Made by a program: the position numbers and the translations under genes. A DNA stretch of 15,609 bases, taken from positions 1-15,609 of the forward strand of contig JBKPBQ010000599.1 in assembly GCA_046726955.1 (NCBI GenBank). Direction: 5' to 3'. Below are positions 1-6,903 of the stretch, piece after piece. The notes under the pieces were generated by a model, which had not been told where the DNA came from, searched no databases, and saw only the letters and a program-made list of their open reading frames with translations. The stretch's first letter is position 1. Every line of letters begins with the position of its first letter. This stretch comes from CAVPGH01 sp046726955. Lineage in GTDB: Bacteria; Acidobacteriota; Vicinamibacteria; Fen-336.

Positions 1-597
1 TCGAGCGACGACGCCGATGTCGTAGGCAAGGGCGTCGCGGGGATGGAGACGTCGCTCCGCAACGCGAAGCTGTGGGGAGCCGGGGCTGTCCTGCTCGTGC
101 CCGCCGTGGTGAATCCCCAGACCACCTACCGCGACGCCTGGACGCGGTCGCAGAGGGTCATCCGCGATCGGATCCTGCCCCTGGCCGAGGAGCTGAAGGT
201 GATCGTCGCCGTCGAGGAGGTATGGAACAAGTTCCTCCTGAGCCCTCTCGAGTTCGCGCGCTACGTGGACGAGCTCGCCTCGCCCTGGGTCAAGGCGTAC
301 TTCGACGTGGGCAACGTGCTCCTTTACGGCTATCCGCAGGACTGGATCCGCACGCTCGGTCCGCGGATCGTCCGGGTCCACCTCAAGGACTTCCGGGTCG
401 ACCGCGAGAAAGGGCTCTTCGAGTGGAAGAACCTGGGCGAGGGTGACCTCGACTGGGTGGAGGTGCGGAGAGCCTTCGCCGAGATCGGCTACGACGGCTG
501 GGTGACCACGGAGATCCAGGGCGGCGATGCCGCCTACCTCAAGGACGTCATGGCCCGGCTCGACCGCTTCCTGGCCGGCGGCAAGCCGGTCGGCTGA
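1..597 (+). CDS. Sugar phosphate isomerase/epimerase, TIM-barrel (AP endonuclease 2-like), 5'-partial
   Basis: The reading frame is open from the first base, so the N-terminal half lies outside the window; the ATG at 43 is probably internal. The 198 visible residues look like the C-terminal half of a xylose-isomerase-like TIM barrel, a family of metal-dependent sugar or keto-sugar isomerases and epimerases. Metal-ligand-type residues sit at the expected strand ends: Glu in VEEVWN (about residue 72), Asp in YFDVGN (102), His in RVHLKD (127) and Glu in TTEIQGGD (171). The LGEGDLDW segment is also typical of the family. It is followed 21 nt later by a Gfo/Idh/MocA oxidoreductase, a frequent partner in sugar or inositol-type catabolism. 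The exact substrate cannot be told; hydroxypyruvate isomerase-like or ketose 3-epimerase-like activity is possible. Family assignment is confident, function is not. Confidence 0.85.
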   Translation, partial: SSDDADVVGKGVAGMETSLRNAKLWGAGAVLLVPAVVNPQTTYRDAWTRSQRVIRDRILPLAEELKVIVAVEEVWNKFLLSPLEFARYVDELASPWVKAYFDVGNVLLYGYPQDWIRTLGPRIVRVHLKDFRVDREKGLFEWKNLGEGDLDWVEVRRAFAEIGYDGWVTTEIQGGDAAYLKDVMARLDRFLAGGKPVG

Positions 598-618
598 AGC
601 GACAAGGAAGGAAGTCCC

Positions 619-1905
619 ATGGGTGACACGCGCGAGAGCGGGACGAGCCGCCGCCGGTTCCTGGGCGCGGCGGTCGCCGCCGGCGTCACGATCCTCAAGC
701 CCGGGCTGGTGCGGGGCACCTCGGCCAGCTCCGCGATCCGGCTGGGCCTCCTCGGCTGCGGGGGCCGCGGGCTGAAGGTCACGTCCTCCTTCCTCGAGCA
801 TACGAGCGCCGTCGTCACGGCGATCGGCGACATGTTCGCGGACCAGCTCGAGAAAGGCCGCCAGAAGCTCGACGAAGCTTCCGCGAGCTTCGGCAAGCCC
901 GCGATCGATCCGTCCCGCGTGTTCCGCGGGCCCAGGGCGTACGAGCCGCTCTTCGCCAGCAAGGACGTGGACGCGGTCTACATCGCGACACCTCCGTACT
1001 TCCATCCCGCCCACCTCGAAGCCGCGCTCGCCGCGGGCAAGCACGTCTACCTCGAGAAGCCGGTCGCGGTGGACGTCCCCGGGGCGAAGAAGGTCATGGC
1101 GCTGGGCGAGAAAGCCAAAGGACGGCTGAGCCTGGCCGTGGGCTTCCAGATCCGGCACGCCTCGCCGTACGTCGAGCTCGCGAAGCGCATCCACGCGGGC
1201 GAGATCGGCTCGCCCGTCTCGGGGCTCGCCTACTACTTCGCCTCGGCGCTCAAGCGCCCGGACTTCGCGGAGGTCTCTCCCCCCGAGCGCCGGCTGCGGA
1301 ACTGGGTTCGCGACCGCGTCCTCTCGGGCGACGTCATCGTCGAGCAGAACGTGCACGTCATCGACGTCACGAACTGGATGCTGGGTGCCCATCCCCTGAA
1401 GGCCGTGGCGACGGGCGGGCGGCCGGGCCGGACGGACGAGGGCGACTGCTGGGGCCACTTCAACGGCGTCTTCACCTATCCCGGAGGCGTCCATGTCAGC
1501 TTCGCCTCGGTGCAGTTCGGGAAGGCGGCGTGGGGTGTGGGCGTGCAGTACTACGGGACCAAGGGGTGCGCCGAGGCCCGATACGACGCGCCCGTGCGGA
1601 TCGACGGGGCGACGCGATGGGAGTACCCCGGGCTCTCGCGGCCCGAGCCCGCGGACGCCGAGGCCGCGGCGACGGGCACGTTCCGGGGCGCCCTCGACGA
1701 CGCCGATCCCAACAAGCAGAAGGCCTTCATCGAGAGCATCGTCAGCGGCAACCTCGTGAGCGAGGCCGAGTCCGGGGCGGAGGCGGCGCTCAGCGGGATG
1801 CTGGGACGCACGGCCGCCTACACGGGGAAGGAAGCCACGTGGGAGCACCTCCTCCGTTCGAAGGAGGTTTGGGATCCCAAGATGGACTGGAACCAGTTTG
1901 CCTGA
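619..1905 (+). CDS. Gfo/Idh/MocA family oxidoreductase with Tat signal peptide
   Basis: A 428-residue NAD(P)-dependent sugar-type dehydrogenase. Residues 1-36 form a twin-arginine signal (SRRRFLGAAVAAG at 10-22), so the folded enzyme, probably with its cofactor, is likely exported. The Rossmann motif GLLGCGGRG is at 43-51, the family EKP motif at 146-148, and EQNVHVIDVTNW at 242-253 supplies the His and Asp usually placed near the substrate. Length fits the Tat-exported branch common in Planctomycetes and Acidobacteria. A purine-rich stretch (AAGGAAGGAAG) precedes the ATG. It lies 21 nt after the sugar isomerase gene and is probably co-transcribed with it, suggesting oxidation and isomerisation of a sugar or glycoside. 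Known relatives include exported dehydrogenases that make 3-keto-glycosides, but the substrate here is unknown. It converges with the next minus-strand gene, with only 12 nt between the stops. Confidence 0.92.
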   Translation: MGDTRESGTSRRRFLGAAVAAGVTILKPGLVRGTSASSAIRLGLLGCGGRGLKVTSSFLEHTSAVVTAIGDMFADQLEKGRQKLDEASASFGKPAIDPSRVFRGPRAYEPLFASKDVDAVYIATPPYFHPAHLEAALAAGKHVYLEKPVAVDVPGAKKVMALGEKAKGRLSLAVGFQIRHASPYVELAKRIHAGEIGSPVSGLAYYFASALKRPDFAEVSPPERRLRNWVRDRVLSGDVIVEQNVHVIDVTNWMLGAHPLKAVATGGRPGRTDEGDCWGHFNGVFTYPGGVHVSFASVQFGKAAWGVGVQYYGTKGCAEARYDAPVRIDGATRWEYPGLSRPEPADAEAAATGTFRGALDDADPNKQKAFIESIVSGNLVSEAESGAEAALSGMLGRTAAYTGKEATWEHLLRSKEVWDPKMDWNQFA

Positions 1906-1917
1906 CCGTGAGTGCGG

Positions 1918-3639
1918 TCAGCGCCGCGAAGCGGCCGACTCGCCTTCCTTGACGACCAGCACCTGGTCGGCCGCCACGTTCTCGAGCACTTGAAGCGTTC
2001 CCGACGGCCAGGCGATCTCGATCCGCTGAGCGACCGTGTCGCGGCCGAGACCGAAGTGCACGCGCCGGTCCGAGGCCCCGCCGTAGCCGACCGCGGTGTT
2101 GACGTGGCCGTAGCGCGTCCCCGAGGCGCTCACGACCTTGATCCTGGCCCCCATCCCGTCGCGGTTGCTCTTCGTGCCGACGGTCAGGACCTCCAGCCAG
2201 TGGTTGCGCACCGGGCTCACGTTCTTCCAGACCTCGATCGGGCCGTAGAGGTCCGTCACGACGGCGTCCACCCGGCCGTCGTTGTCGATGTCGCCGAAGG
2301 CCCCTCCGCGGTGTACGGCCTTCTTGGCGCTGAAGTCCTTTCCCGCTCCCGGCGTCGCGTCGGCGAACTTCAGTCCGCCGAGGTTGGCGAGTACGAGGTT
2401 CGTCTGGGGCACGCGGGCGCGGAACTCGCCCTCGGGGTCCATCACGTCGCCCCCGCACACGAAGAGGTCCTTCCGCCCGTCGTTGTTGAAGTCCACGATC
2501 GCGTTGCACCAGCCCGACCGGGTGAGGGTCAAGGACGCGAGTCCCGCCGGCGACGTCACCTCGACGAACGCATTCTTGCCTCTGTTTCGAAAGAGCGGCA
2601 TCGTCTCGCTCGTGAGCGCCGTCAGGAAGATGTCGGGTCGGCCGTCGTCGTCCACGTCGCCGGCGTCGGCGCCCATGCCGGAGAGCACCTTGCCCGACTC
2701 CGGGTAGGCGACGCCGGCCGCGAGGCCGATCTCCTCGAACGTGCCGTTTCCCCGATTGTGAAGCAAGCGGCCCGGCTCGGTGTCGTTGGCCACGAAGATG
2801 TCCGGCCATCCGTCCCCGTCGTAGTCGGCTACGGCGACGCCCATGCCCTTGCCGACGACCTTGCGGATGCCCGAGGACGACGAGACGTCGGTGAACTTCC
2901 CGTGGCCGTCGTTGCGGAAGAGCGAGCTCGGCAGGCCCTTGTACTCCCTCGGGTGGCAGTAGTCGTTCAGCCCGCGAGGACCGCAGAGCGGCTCCGTCTC
3001 CGGGTTCCAGACACAGTAGTTCGAGACGAAGAGGTCGAGGTCGCCGTCGTTGTCGTAGTCGAGGAAGGCCGCGGCGACGCCCCATAGCGTCCCGTACTCG
3101 GGGTCGGGCCGGTCCAGGCCGGCGGCCTTCGTCACGTCGGTGAACGTGCCGTCGCCCTCGTTGTGGAAGAGCGTGTTCTTGCGGAGCCCCGTCACGAAGA
3201 TGTCGGGCCGCCCGTCGTTGTCGTAGTCGCCGACGGCGACGCCGAGGTCGTAACCGTCGCCCTTGACGCCCGCGCGGGCCGTGACGTCCTCGAACGTGCC
3301 GTCGCCCCGGTTGCGGTAGAGGCGGTTCCAGAACGACGGATCCGTCTTGTCGAGGCTCGTCATCTTCGCGCCGTTCACCACGTAGACGTCGAGCCAGCCG
3401 TCGCCGTCGTAGTCGAGAAGGGCGACGCCCGCCACCATCGTCTCCGGCTGGTGGCGGTGGTCCGTGCGGCTCGAGTTCGTCACGAAGCCGATGCCGCTCG
3501 CCTTCTGCAGCTCGAAGACGATCGGGTCGAAGGGCGGCTCCGGTGCCTCGAGGCCGGCCGCGGCGAGGAGGGCGCAGGGAGCCAGAACGAGCGCGAGGGA
3601 GCGCGGCCAGGCGGTCGCAAGCGGCGCGCGTGGCCTCAT
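1918..3639 (-). CDS. Secreted FG-GAP/VCBS repeat protein with ASPIC/UnbV C-terminal domain (CRTAC1 family)
   Basis: A 573-residue predicted secreted beta-propeller. An N-terminal hydrophobic signal (residues about 13-29) is followed by seven calcium-binding FG-GAP-type loops of DxDxDGxxD form, starting near residues 76, 138, 194, 272, 328, 383 and 450. Each is followed by IFV- or LFV-type strands, and several by an RNxGDGTF linker. Residues about 493-560 match the ASPIC/UnbV domain (NRDGMGARIKV, RVHFGLG, IAWPSG). The frame stays open upstream past 3639, but the signal peptide and the overlap with the TPR gene's stop fix the ATG used here. The start shares its A with the upstream TGA (TGATG), indicating translational coupling. 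Proteins of this family have no settled biochemical role; an extracellular or envelope binding scaffold is inferred. Five cysteines in the mature part (209, 219, 228, 378, 395) could form disulfides. Confidence 0.93.
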   Translation of the reverse strand: MRPRAPLATAWPRSLALVLAPCALLAAAGLEAPEPPFDPIVFELQKASGIGFVTNSSRTDHRHQPETMVAGVALLDYDGDGWLDVYVVNGAKMTSLDKTDPSFWNRLYRNRGDGTFEDVTARAGVKGDGYDLGVAVGDYDNDGRPDIFVTGLRKNTLFHNEGDGTFTDVTKAAGLDRPDPEYGTLWGVAAAFLDYDNDGDLDLFVSNYCVWNPETEPLCGPRGLNDYCHPREYKGLPSSLFRNDGHGKFTDVSSSSGIRKVVGKGMGVAVADYDGDGWPDIFVANDTEPGRLLHNRGNGTFEEIGLAAGVAYPESGKVLSGMGADAGDVDDDGRPDIFLTALTSETMPLFRNRGKNAFVEVTSPAGLASLTLTRSGWCNAIVDFNNDGRKDLFVCGGDVMDPEGEFRARVPQTNLVLANLGGLKFADATPGAGKDFSAKKAVHRGGAFGDIDNDGRVDAVVTDLYGPIEVWKNVSPVRNHWLEVLTVGTKSNRDGMGARIKVVSASGTRYGHVNTAVGYGGASDRRVHFGLGRDTVAQRIEIAWPSGTLQVLENVAADQVLVVKEGESAASRR

Positions 3640-5129
3640 CAGGGCGGGGTGATCGGCGCCTGGTCGGCGGCTCCCGAGTCGGCCTTCGTCGCCTTCTGGT
3701 ACTCCTCGTACTCCTCGAGCGCCGCCTGGGCCTCTTGCGTCCGGCCCGCGGCCTGGTAGGCGCGAGCGAGCTGGTAGCGCACGCTCCCGTCCTCGTCGCC
3801 GGGCAGCCCCTGCTCGAGATGGGGGATGGCGTCCGCGGCGCGGCCGAGCAGCGCGTAGGCTCGGCCGAGCGCGCCCTGGGCGTAGATGTGCTTCGGCTCG
3901 AGAGCGACGGCCTTTTCCAGGAAGGGGAGCGCGCGCTCGGGCTGCTGCTGCGCGAGGAGCACGTCGCCCAGGAGATAGTTGGGCTCGGCCGCTCTCGCCT
4001 GCGCCCGCACCACGTCCTCGAGCACCCGCTGCGCCTCGGCGAAGTCGTGGTCGAGCCGGAGAGTCAGCGCGAGCTCGATCTTCAGTCGGGGGTCGTCGGG
4101 GACGAGTGCTATCGCCTGCCGCCACTCCCCCGCGGACTCGACGTACCGCCGCTGGTCGCGGAGAGTCTCCGCCGTCCACTCGTGCGAGAGCGCCGAGGGA
4201 GGCAGCGCGGCCAGACGGGCAAACGCCTGCGCCGCGAGCGCGTCGTAGCCGCGAGCGAGCCAGTAGATGGCCTTCGGCGTCTGCGCTCGCGAGGCGGCGG
4301 CGACGGCGTCCTGGTACTTCCCGGCGACGAAGGCGCACTCCAGGGTGTCGCGGACGCAGGTCGCGCGGGGCAGGCTGCGCTCCCTTTCGTCCTCGACCGC
4401 GGCCCAGTCGCCGTGGCCGGCGCCGCGGTAGATCCCGGCGAGCGCGGCGTGGAGTCCGCGAAACGTAGGGTCGCGCTCGAGGGCCCGGCGATAGAGGTGG
4501 AATGCCTGGTCCCGCCGGTCGGACTTCAGGCGCTGCTCGGCCTCGAGGACGAGGGCGAAGGCGGACTCGGGGCTGCGCTTCAGGAGGTCTTCGAAGGCGC
4601 TCCGCGCCAGCTCTTCGTACGTCCGCCCCAGGTTGAACCAGGTTGCGGGATCCTTCGGGGAGAGCCGTGAGACCTTCTCGAGGTGCTTCTCGGCGTCGGG
4701 ATAGTGCCCGAGGCTCAGGAGCGCCTCGGCGAGCGCGGACTGCGCCTCCGCGTTGTCGGGCTGGAGGGCCACGGCCCTCTGGAGCGGAGGAACCGCGTCG
4801 GCCGGACGACCGAGACCGAGGTTCGTCAGACCGAGGAAGAGCGCCGCCGGCACCGAGTCCGGCAGGAGCCTGCGCGCGTTCTGGAGCTCCACGAGCGCGT
4901 CGCCGTCCTGGCCGGCGAGGTGCAGCGCCATGCCGAGGTTCAGCAGGAGTGCGGGGTTTGCGGGCACGGCCTTCACGAGGTCGCGATAGACGGAAACGGC
5001 TTCCGCGTATCGGCCGGCCGCCATCAGCTCCTTGCCGACACGCGACTTCTCGGCAAGGTCCTCCTGCGGCGAGGAGGAGTGGCCCGCGAGCAGGCAGACG
5101 AGCGGGAGGAGAAGGAGAGGATGCGGCAT
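3639..5129 (-). CDS. Secreted tetratricopeptide (TPR) repeat protein
   Basis: A 496-residue protein with an N-terminal signal (LLLLPLVCLLAG, residues 4-15) and no convincing lipobox, so probably periplasmic. Helical TPR units run from about residue 26 to 175 (for example AAGRYAEAVSVYRDLVKAVPANP and GRPADAVPPLQRAVALQPDN, each split around the conserved Ala/Gly/Pro positions). A less regular middle part follows, then clear repeats again at about 375-475 (PERALPFLEKAVALEPKH, GRAADAIPHLEQGLPGD, GRTQEAQAALEEY). TPRs serve as protein-interaction scaffolds. The stop overlaps the start of the FG-GAP/ASPIC gene by one base, so the two are probably made in fixed ratio and may act together at the envelope. 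The start is the first ATG before the signal peptide, with GAGAG about 10 nt upstream. The partner protein is inferred only from this arrangement. Confidence 0.92.
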   Translation of the reverse strand: MPHPLLLLPLVCLLAGHSSSPQEDLAEKSRVGKELMAAGRYAEAVSVYRDLVKAVPANPALLLNLGMALHLAGQDGDALVELQNARRLLPDSVPAALFLGLTNLGLGRPADAVPPLQRAVALQPDNAEAQSALAEALLSLGHYPDAEKHLEKVSRLSPKDPATWFNLGRTYEELARSAFEDLLKRSPESAFALVLEAEQRLKSDRRDQAFHLYRRALERDPTFRGLHAALAGIYRGAGHGDWAAVEDERERSLPRATCVRDTLECAFVAGKYQDAVAAASRAQTPKAIYWLARGYDALAAQAFARLAALPPSALSHEWTAETLRDQRRYVESAGEWRQAIALVPDDPRLKIELALTLRLDHDFAEAQRVLEDVVRAQARAAEPNYLLGDVLLAQQQPERALPFLEKAVALEPKHIYAQGALGRAYALLGRAADAIPHLEQGLPGDEDGSVRYQLARAYQAAGRTQEAQAALEEYEEYQKATKADSGAADQAPITPP

Positions 5130-5453
5130 CCCTCGGTACTCTCGGGGAACCTAGTCTACTGCTTCCGACCGAGCCGAGTCGCTCACCAGAAGCTGCCTTG
5201 GCGGGTCTCCCGCGTCATGACTCCCTGGAGCGAGTCCTTCTCGAGCAGACGCACCACTGCTCTCGGAAGTGCGTGACCGACGTCAGCAGGCCGATGGCCG
5301 AGAGCCCGAAGCCGAGGGCATAGAGCCATCCGATCCACCAGAACCCGGCCAGCCGCTCGCGGCGGATCCGCAGCTGGTGGCGGCATTGCGCCTGGGCGGA
5401 CAGCGATGCGAGTCGGCTCGAGTCGTCGTGCTGCGGCTCGGCGGTGTCCGCGG
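5130..5453. other. Intergenic stretch without a confident gene
   Basis: About 320 bases separate the TPR gene from the SnoaL-like gene. No tRNA, repeat or rho-independent terminator was recognised. On the minus strand the sequence shortly before the TPR start holds TAGACT (5153-5158), which could be a -10 box, but no matching -35 is evident. The only protein-like content is the possible small membrane ORF listed separately. Confidence 0.5.
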
Positions 5454-5457
5454 TCAG
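5215..5457 (-). CDS. Possible small single-pass membrane protein (no canonical start)
   Basis: This minus-strand frame ends in TGA and encodes a hydrophilic stretch followed by a plausible membrane span (FWWIGWLYALGFGLSAIG) and a short tail with two cysteines (CVC). The preceding basic segment RIRRERL fits a cytoplasmic-side flank. There is no ATG, GTG or TTG in frame after the end of the SnoaL-like gene. The first possible initiator is a CTG that overlaps that gene's stop as CTGA, a geometry seen in termination-reinitiation, though CTG starts are rare. It may instead be a decayed gene, or chance coding in GC-rich DNA. No family was recognised. Composition, with Trp-rich hydrophobic core and charged flanks, is the only support. 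Confidence 0.3.
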   Translation of the reverse strand: MTADTAEPQHDDSSRLASLSAQAQCRHQLRIRRERLAGFWWIGWLYALGFGLSAIGLLTSVTHFREQWCVCSRRTRSRES

Positions 5458-5969
5458 CGCGTCGCTCCCTCGGCGGGTGGAGAAACGGTGGCGCCGAGCT
5501 GGCGGAGAAGGCCGATCAGGTCGGACAGGAAGCGGACCTGGGAGATCCGGCCATTCTCGATGGTGAAGAGGTCCACCCCCGACCACTTCGCGGGCTTTCC
5601 CGTTGGAGCGATGCCCTCGAACTCGCCGCGGTGCGTGCCCTCGACCGTGTACCAGAGGCCCACCTTGCTTCCTTCCGCCACGATGTCGTCGGCCACCACG
5701 TGCAGGTCGGGGAACGCCGCGAGATGGCGGCTCATGCTCTGCTTCAGCGCGTCGCGGCCGACGACGTTGCCGTTGACGGCGAATCGCTCCGCGAAGACCT
5801 CGTCCACGAGGGCCAGGTTCCGGCCGTTGAACCCTTCGTCGATCCACCGGCGAACGAGCTCCTTGTTGCGCGCCGTCGAGTCCGGGGACACCGCTCCCTG
5901 GGCCGCCATCGCGACGGAGGTCGACCCGACGGCAATCAATGCGACGAGTACCTGCAGGCTCTTGTCCAT
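5454..5969 (-). CDS. Secreted SnoaL-like/NTF2-fold protein (ester cyclase-like)
   Basis: A 171-residue protein with a signal peptide (residues 1-23, cleavage probably after AMA) and one SnoaL-like NTF2-fold domain. Family landmarks are RRWIDEGFNGRNLALVDEVFA (40-60), GRDALKQSM (71-79), FPDLHVVADDIVAEG (86-100), the strand VGLWYTVEGTHRGEFEGIAPTG (103-124) and IENGRISQVRFLSD (137-150). SnoaL relatives include polyketide cyclases and many proteins of unknown function with a small hydrophobic pocket; catalysis cannot be asserted. An in-frame TTG lies two codons upstream, but the ATG is preferred because GGGG then lies 6 nt before it. The gene stands apart from its neighbours, with an 18-bp palindrome 32 nt upstream of its start that may regulate it. 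Confidence 0.85.
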   Translation of the reverse strand: MDKSLQVLVALIAVGSTSVAMAAQGAVSPDSTARNKELVRRWIDEGFNGRNLALVDEVFAERFAVNGNVVGRDALKQSMSRHLAAFPDLHVVADDIVAEGSKVGLWYTVEGTHRGEFEGIAPTGKPAKWSGVDLFTIENGRISQVRFLSDLIGLLRQLGATVSPPAEGATR

Positions 5970-6001
5970 CCTCAACCCCGCGCTGTTCGTTGCTGGGCGC
6001 C

Positions 6002-6019
6002 ACCCATTCCGGAATGGGT
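6002..6019. repeat. 18-bp perfect palindrome, candidate operator or hairpin
   Basis: The sequence ACCCATTCC-GGAATGGGT is a perfect 9+9 inverted repeat. It lies 22 nt after the stop of the COG0212 gene and 32 nt before the start of the SnoaL-like gene, both on the minus strand. As RNA it could form a 7-bp stem with a CCGG loop, but there is no T-run after it on either strand, which argues against an intrinsic terminator. The dyad symmetry fits a homodimeric regulator's operator for the SnoaL-like gene. No regulator is known for it. Confidence 0.55.
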
Positions 6020-6041
6020 AAGACAGTAACGCGGCCTCACA

Positions 6042-6773
6042 TCAGAAACCCAGTTTCCGCAGGACCGGCACCAGCTCCCGGTGCTCCGCCTGAAGGTGGT
6101 CCCGCAACACGCCGCGCGGCTGTCGCCGGCCCGTCCTTACCGGGCGGACGACCTCGTCGGGCGTCACGACGAGGTCGAGGAAGAAATCGTGGGCCGTCGT
6201 CGGCAGGTCGTCGTCCACGACCTGGAGCGCGTGCACGGTCGTGGCGATCCGCGTGTCGCCGTCGATCGCGCCGACCTCGCGGCCGATCGCGTACTCGAGG
6301 TCCGAGTACCCGCCGCCCTTGCCGACGCGGGCACCCGCGCGATTCACGACCACCGACCCCGCCACCACGAGGTCGATGTGGGGCAGCGCGCGGGGCTCGA
6401 CCGGCCGGCCGACCCGTCCGGCGCCGCCAATGGTCGCGGCCGCGGCGAGATCGCGAAGGCGCCCAGGATCGAGCTCCCAGAAGCACCGCTCCTCACGCAG
6501 GCGCGGCACCGCCATGTACACGAGCTTGCCGTCGCGGAGCGCGCGCAGCCGCACCGGGCGTTGGGGCGCGTCGGGGTTGCACTTGATCGCCCGCGCCCGC
6601 TTCCACTCGGGCGTTGCGGCGAGCCGGTCGGCGGCGAGCGCCGCGCCCTTGAAATTCGGGATGCGGCCCCGTGCCCCCGGGAAGAGCGCCACCCGGGCCC
6701 GCTCCATCTGCGTCCAGGTGCGCTCGCGGATGCGCTGCTTGGCGGCGAAGATGGCGGAAGGACGAGCGACCAC
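6042..6773 (-). CDS. 5-formyltetrahydrofolate cyclo-ligase family protein, COG0212 type
   Basis: A 243-residue protein of the MTHFS fold. Landmarks are AAKQRIRERTW (10-20), ARGRIPNFKGA (34-44), KCNPDAPQRPVR (64-75), KLVYMAVPRL (83-92) and the nucleotide/phosphate loop GKGGGYSD (151-158). Classical 5-FCL converts 5-formyl-THF and ATP to 5,10-methenyl-THF. However, the long N-terminal part with NPDAPQ and YMAVPRL resembles the separate COG0212 branch, which as I recall has been linked to thiamine metabolism rather than proven folate activity; the function is therefore left open. The start is uncertain: a GTG just before the conserved N-terminus was chosen, as the frame continues upstream with non-family sequence that runs into the divergent promoter region. 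Its Shine-Dalgarno is weak. Confidence 0.85.
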   Translation of the reverse strand: MVARPSAIFAAKQRIRERTWTQMERARVALFPGARGRIPNFKGAALAADRLAATPEWKRARAIKCNPDAPQRPVRLRALRDGKLVYMAVPRLREERCFWELDPGRLRDLAAAATIGGAGRVGRPVEPRALPHIDLVVAGSVVVNRAGARVGKGGGYSDLEYAIGREVGAIDGDTRIATTVHALQVVDDDLPTTAHDFFLDLVVTPDEVVRPVRTGRRQPRGVLRDHLQAEHRELVPVLRKLGF

Positions 6774-6823
6774 GGTCGTCAGCAGCTCAGCTCCGGCCGA
6801 ATGTAGTCCACGACGAGCGCCGG

Positions 6824-6852
6824 TGCCAGCATCACGACCCCTGCAGTAGAAT
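6824..6852 (+). promoter_or_regulatory. Possible promoter of the MFS-methyltransferase-cupin genes
   Basis: TAGAAT at 6847-6852 matches five of six bases of a sigma-70-type -10 box and lies about 50 nt before the MFS start codon. At 17-nt spacing the -35 position reads TGCCAG, a poor match. It lies between two divergent genes, where a promoter is expected, but the evidence is only the -10 hexamer. Confidence 0.3.
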
Positions 6853-6903
6853 CGCGGCGGCACTCGGACCCGCAATCCACAGGAGCCCTCGATCCCCGCA
6901 CCG

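Noticed and set aside
1847..1880. Hairpin (ACCTCC/GGAGGT) followed by a 12-bp palindrome TTGGGATCCCAA near the end of the Gfo/Idh gene
   Set aside because: It lies inside coding sequence, has only three Ts after the stem, and encodes normal-looking residues; a terminator is not supported.
3640..4338. Upstream extension of the FG-GAP/ASPIC reading frame
   Set aside because: The extension is Arg/Ala-rich and overlaps the well-supported TPR gene; the signal peptide begins at the chosen ATG.
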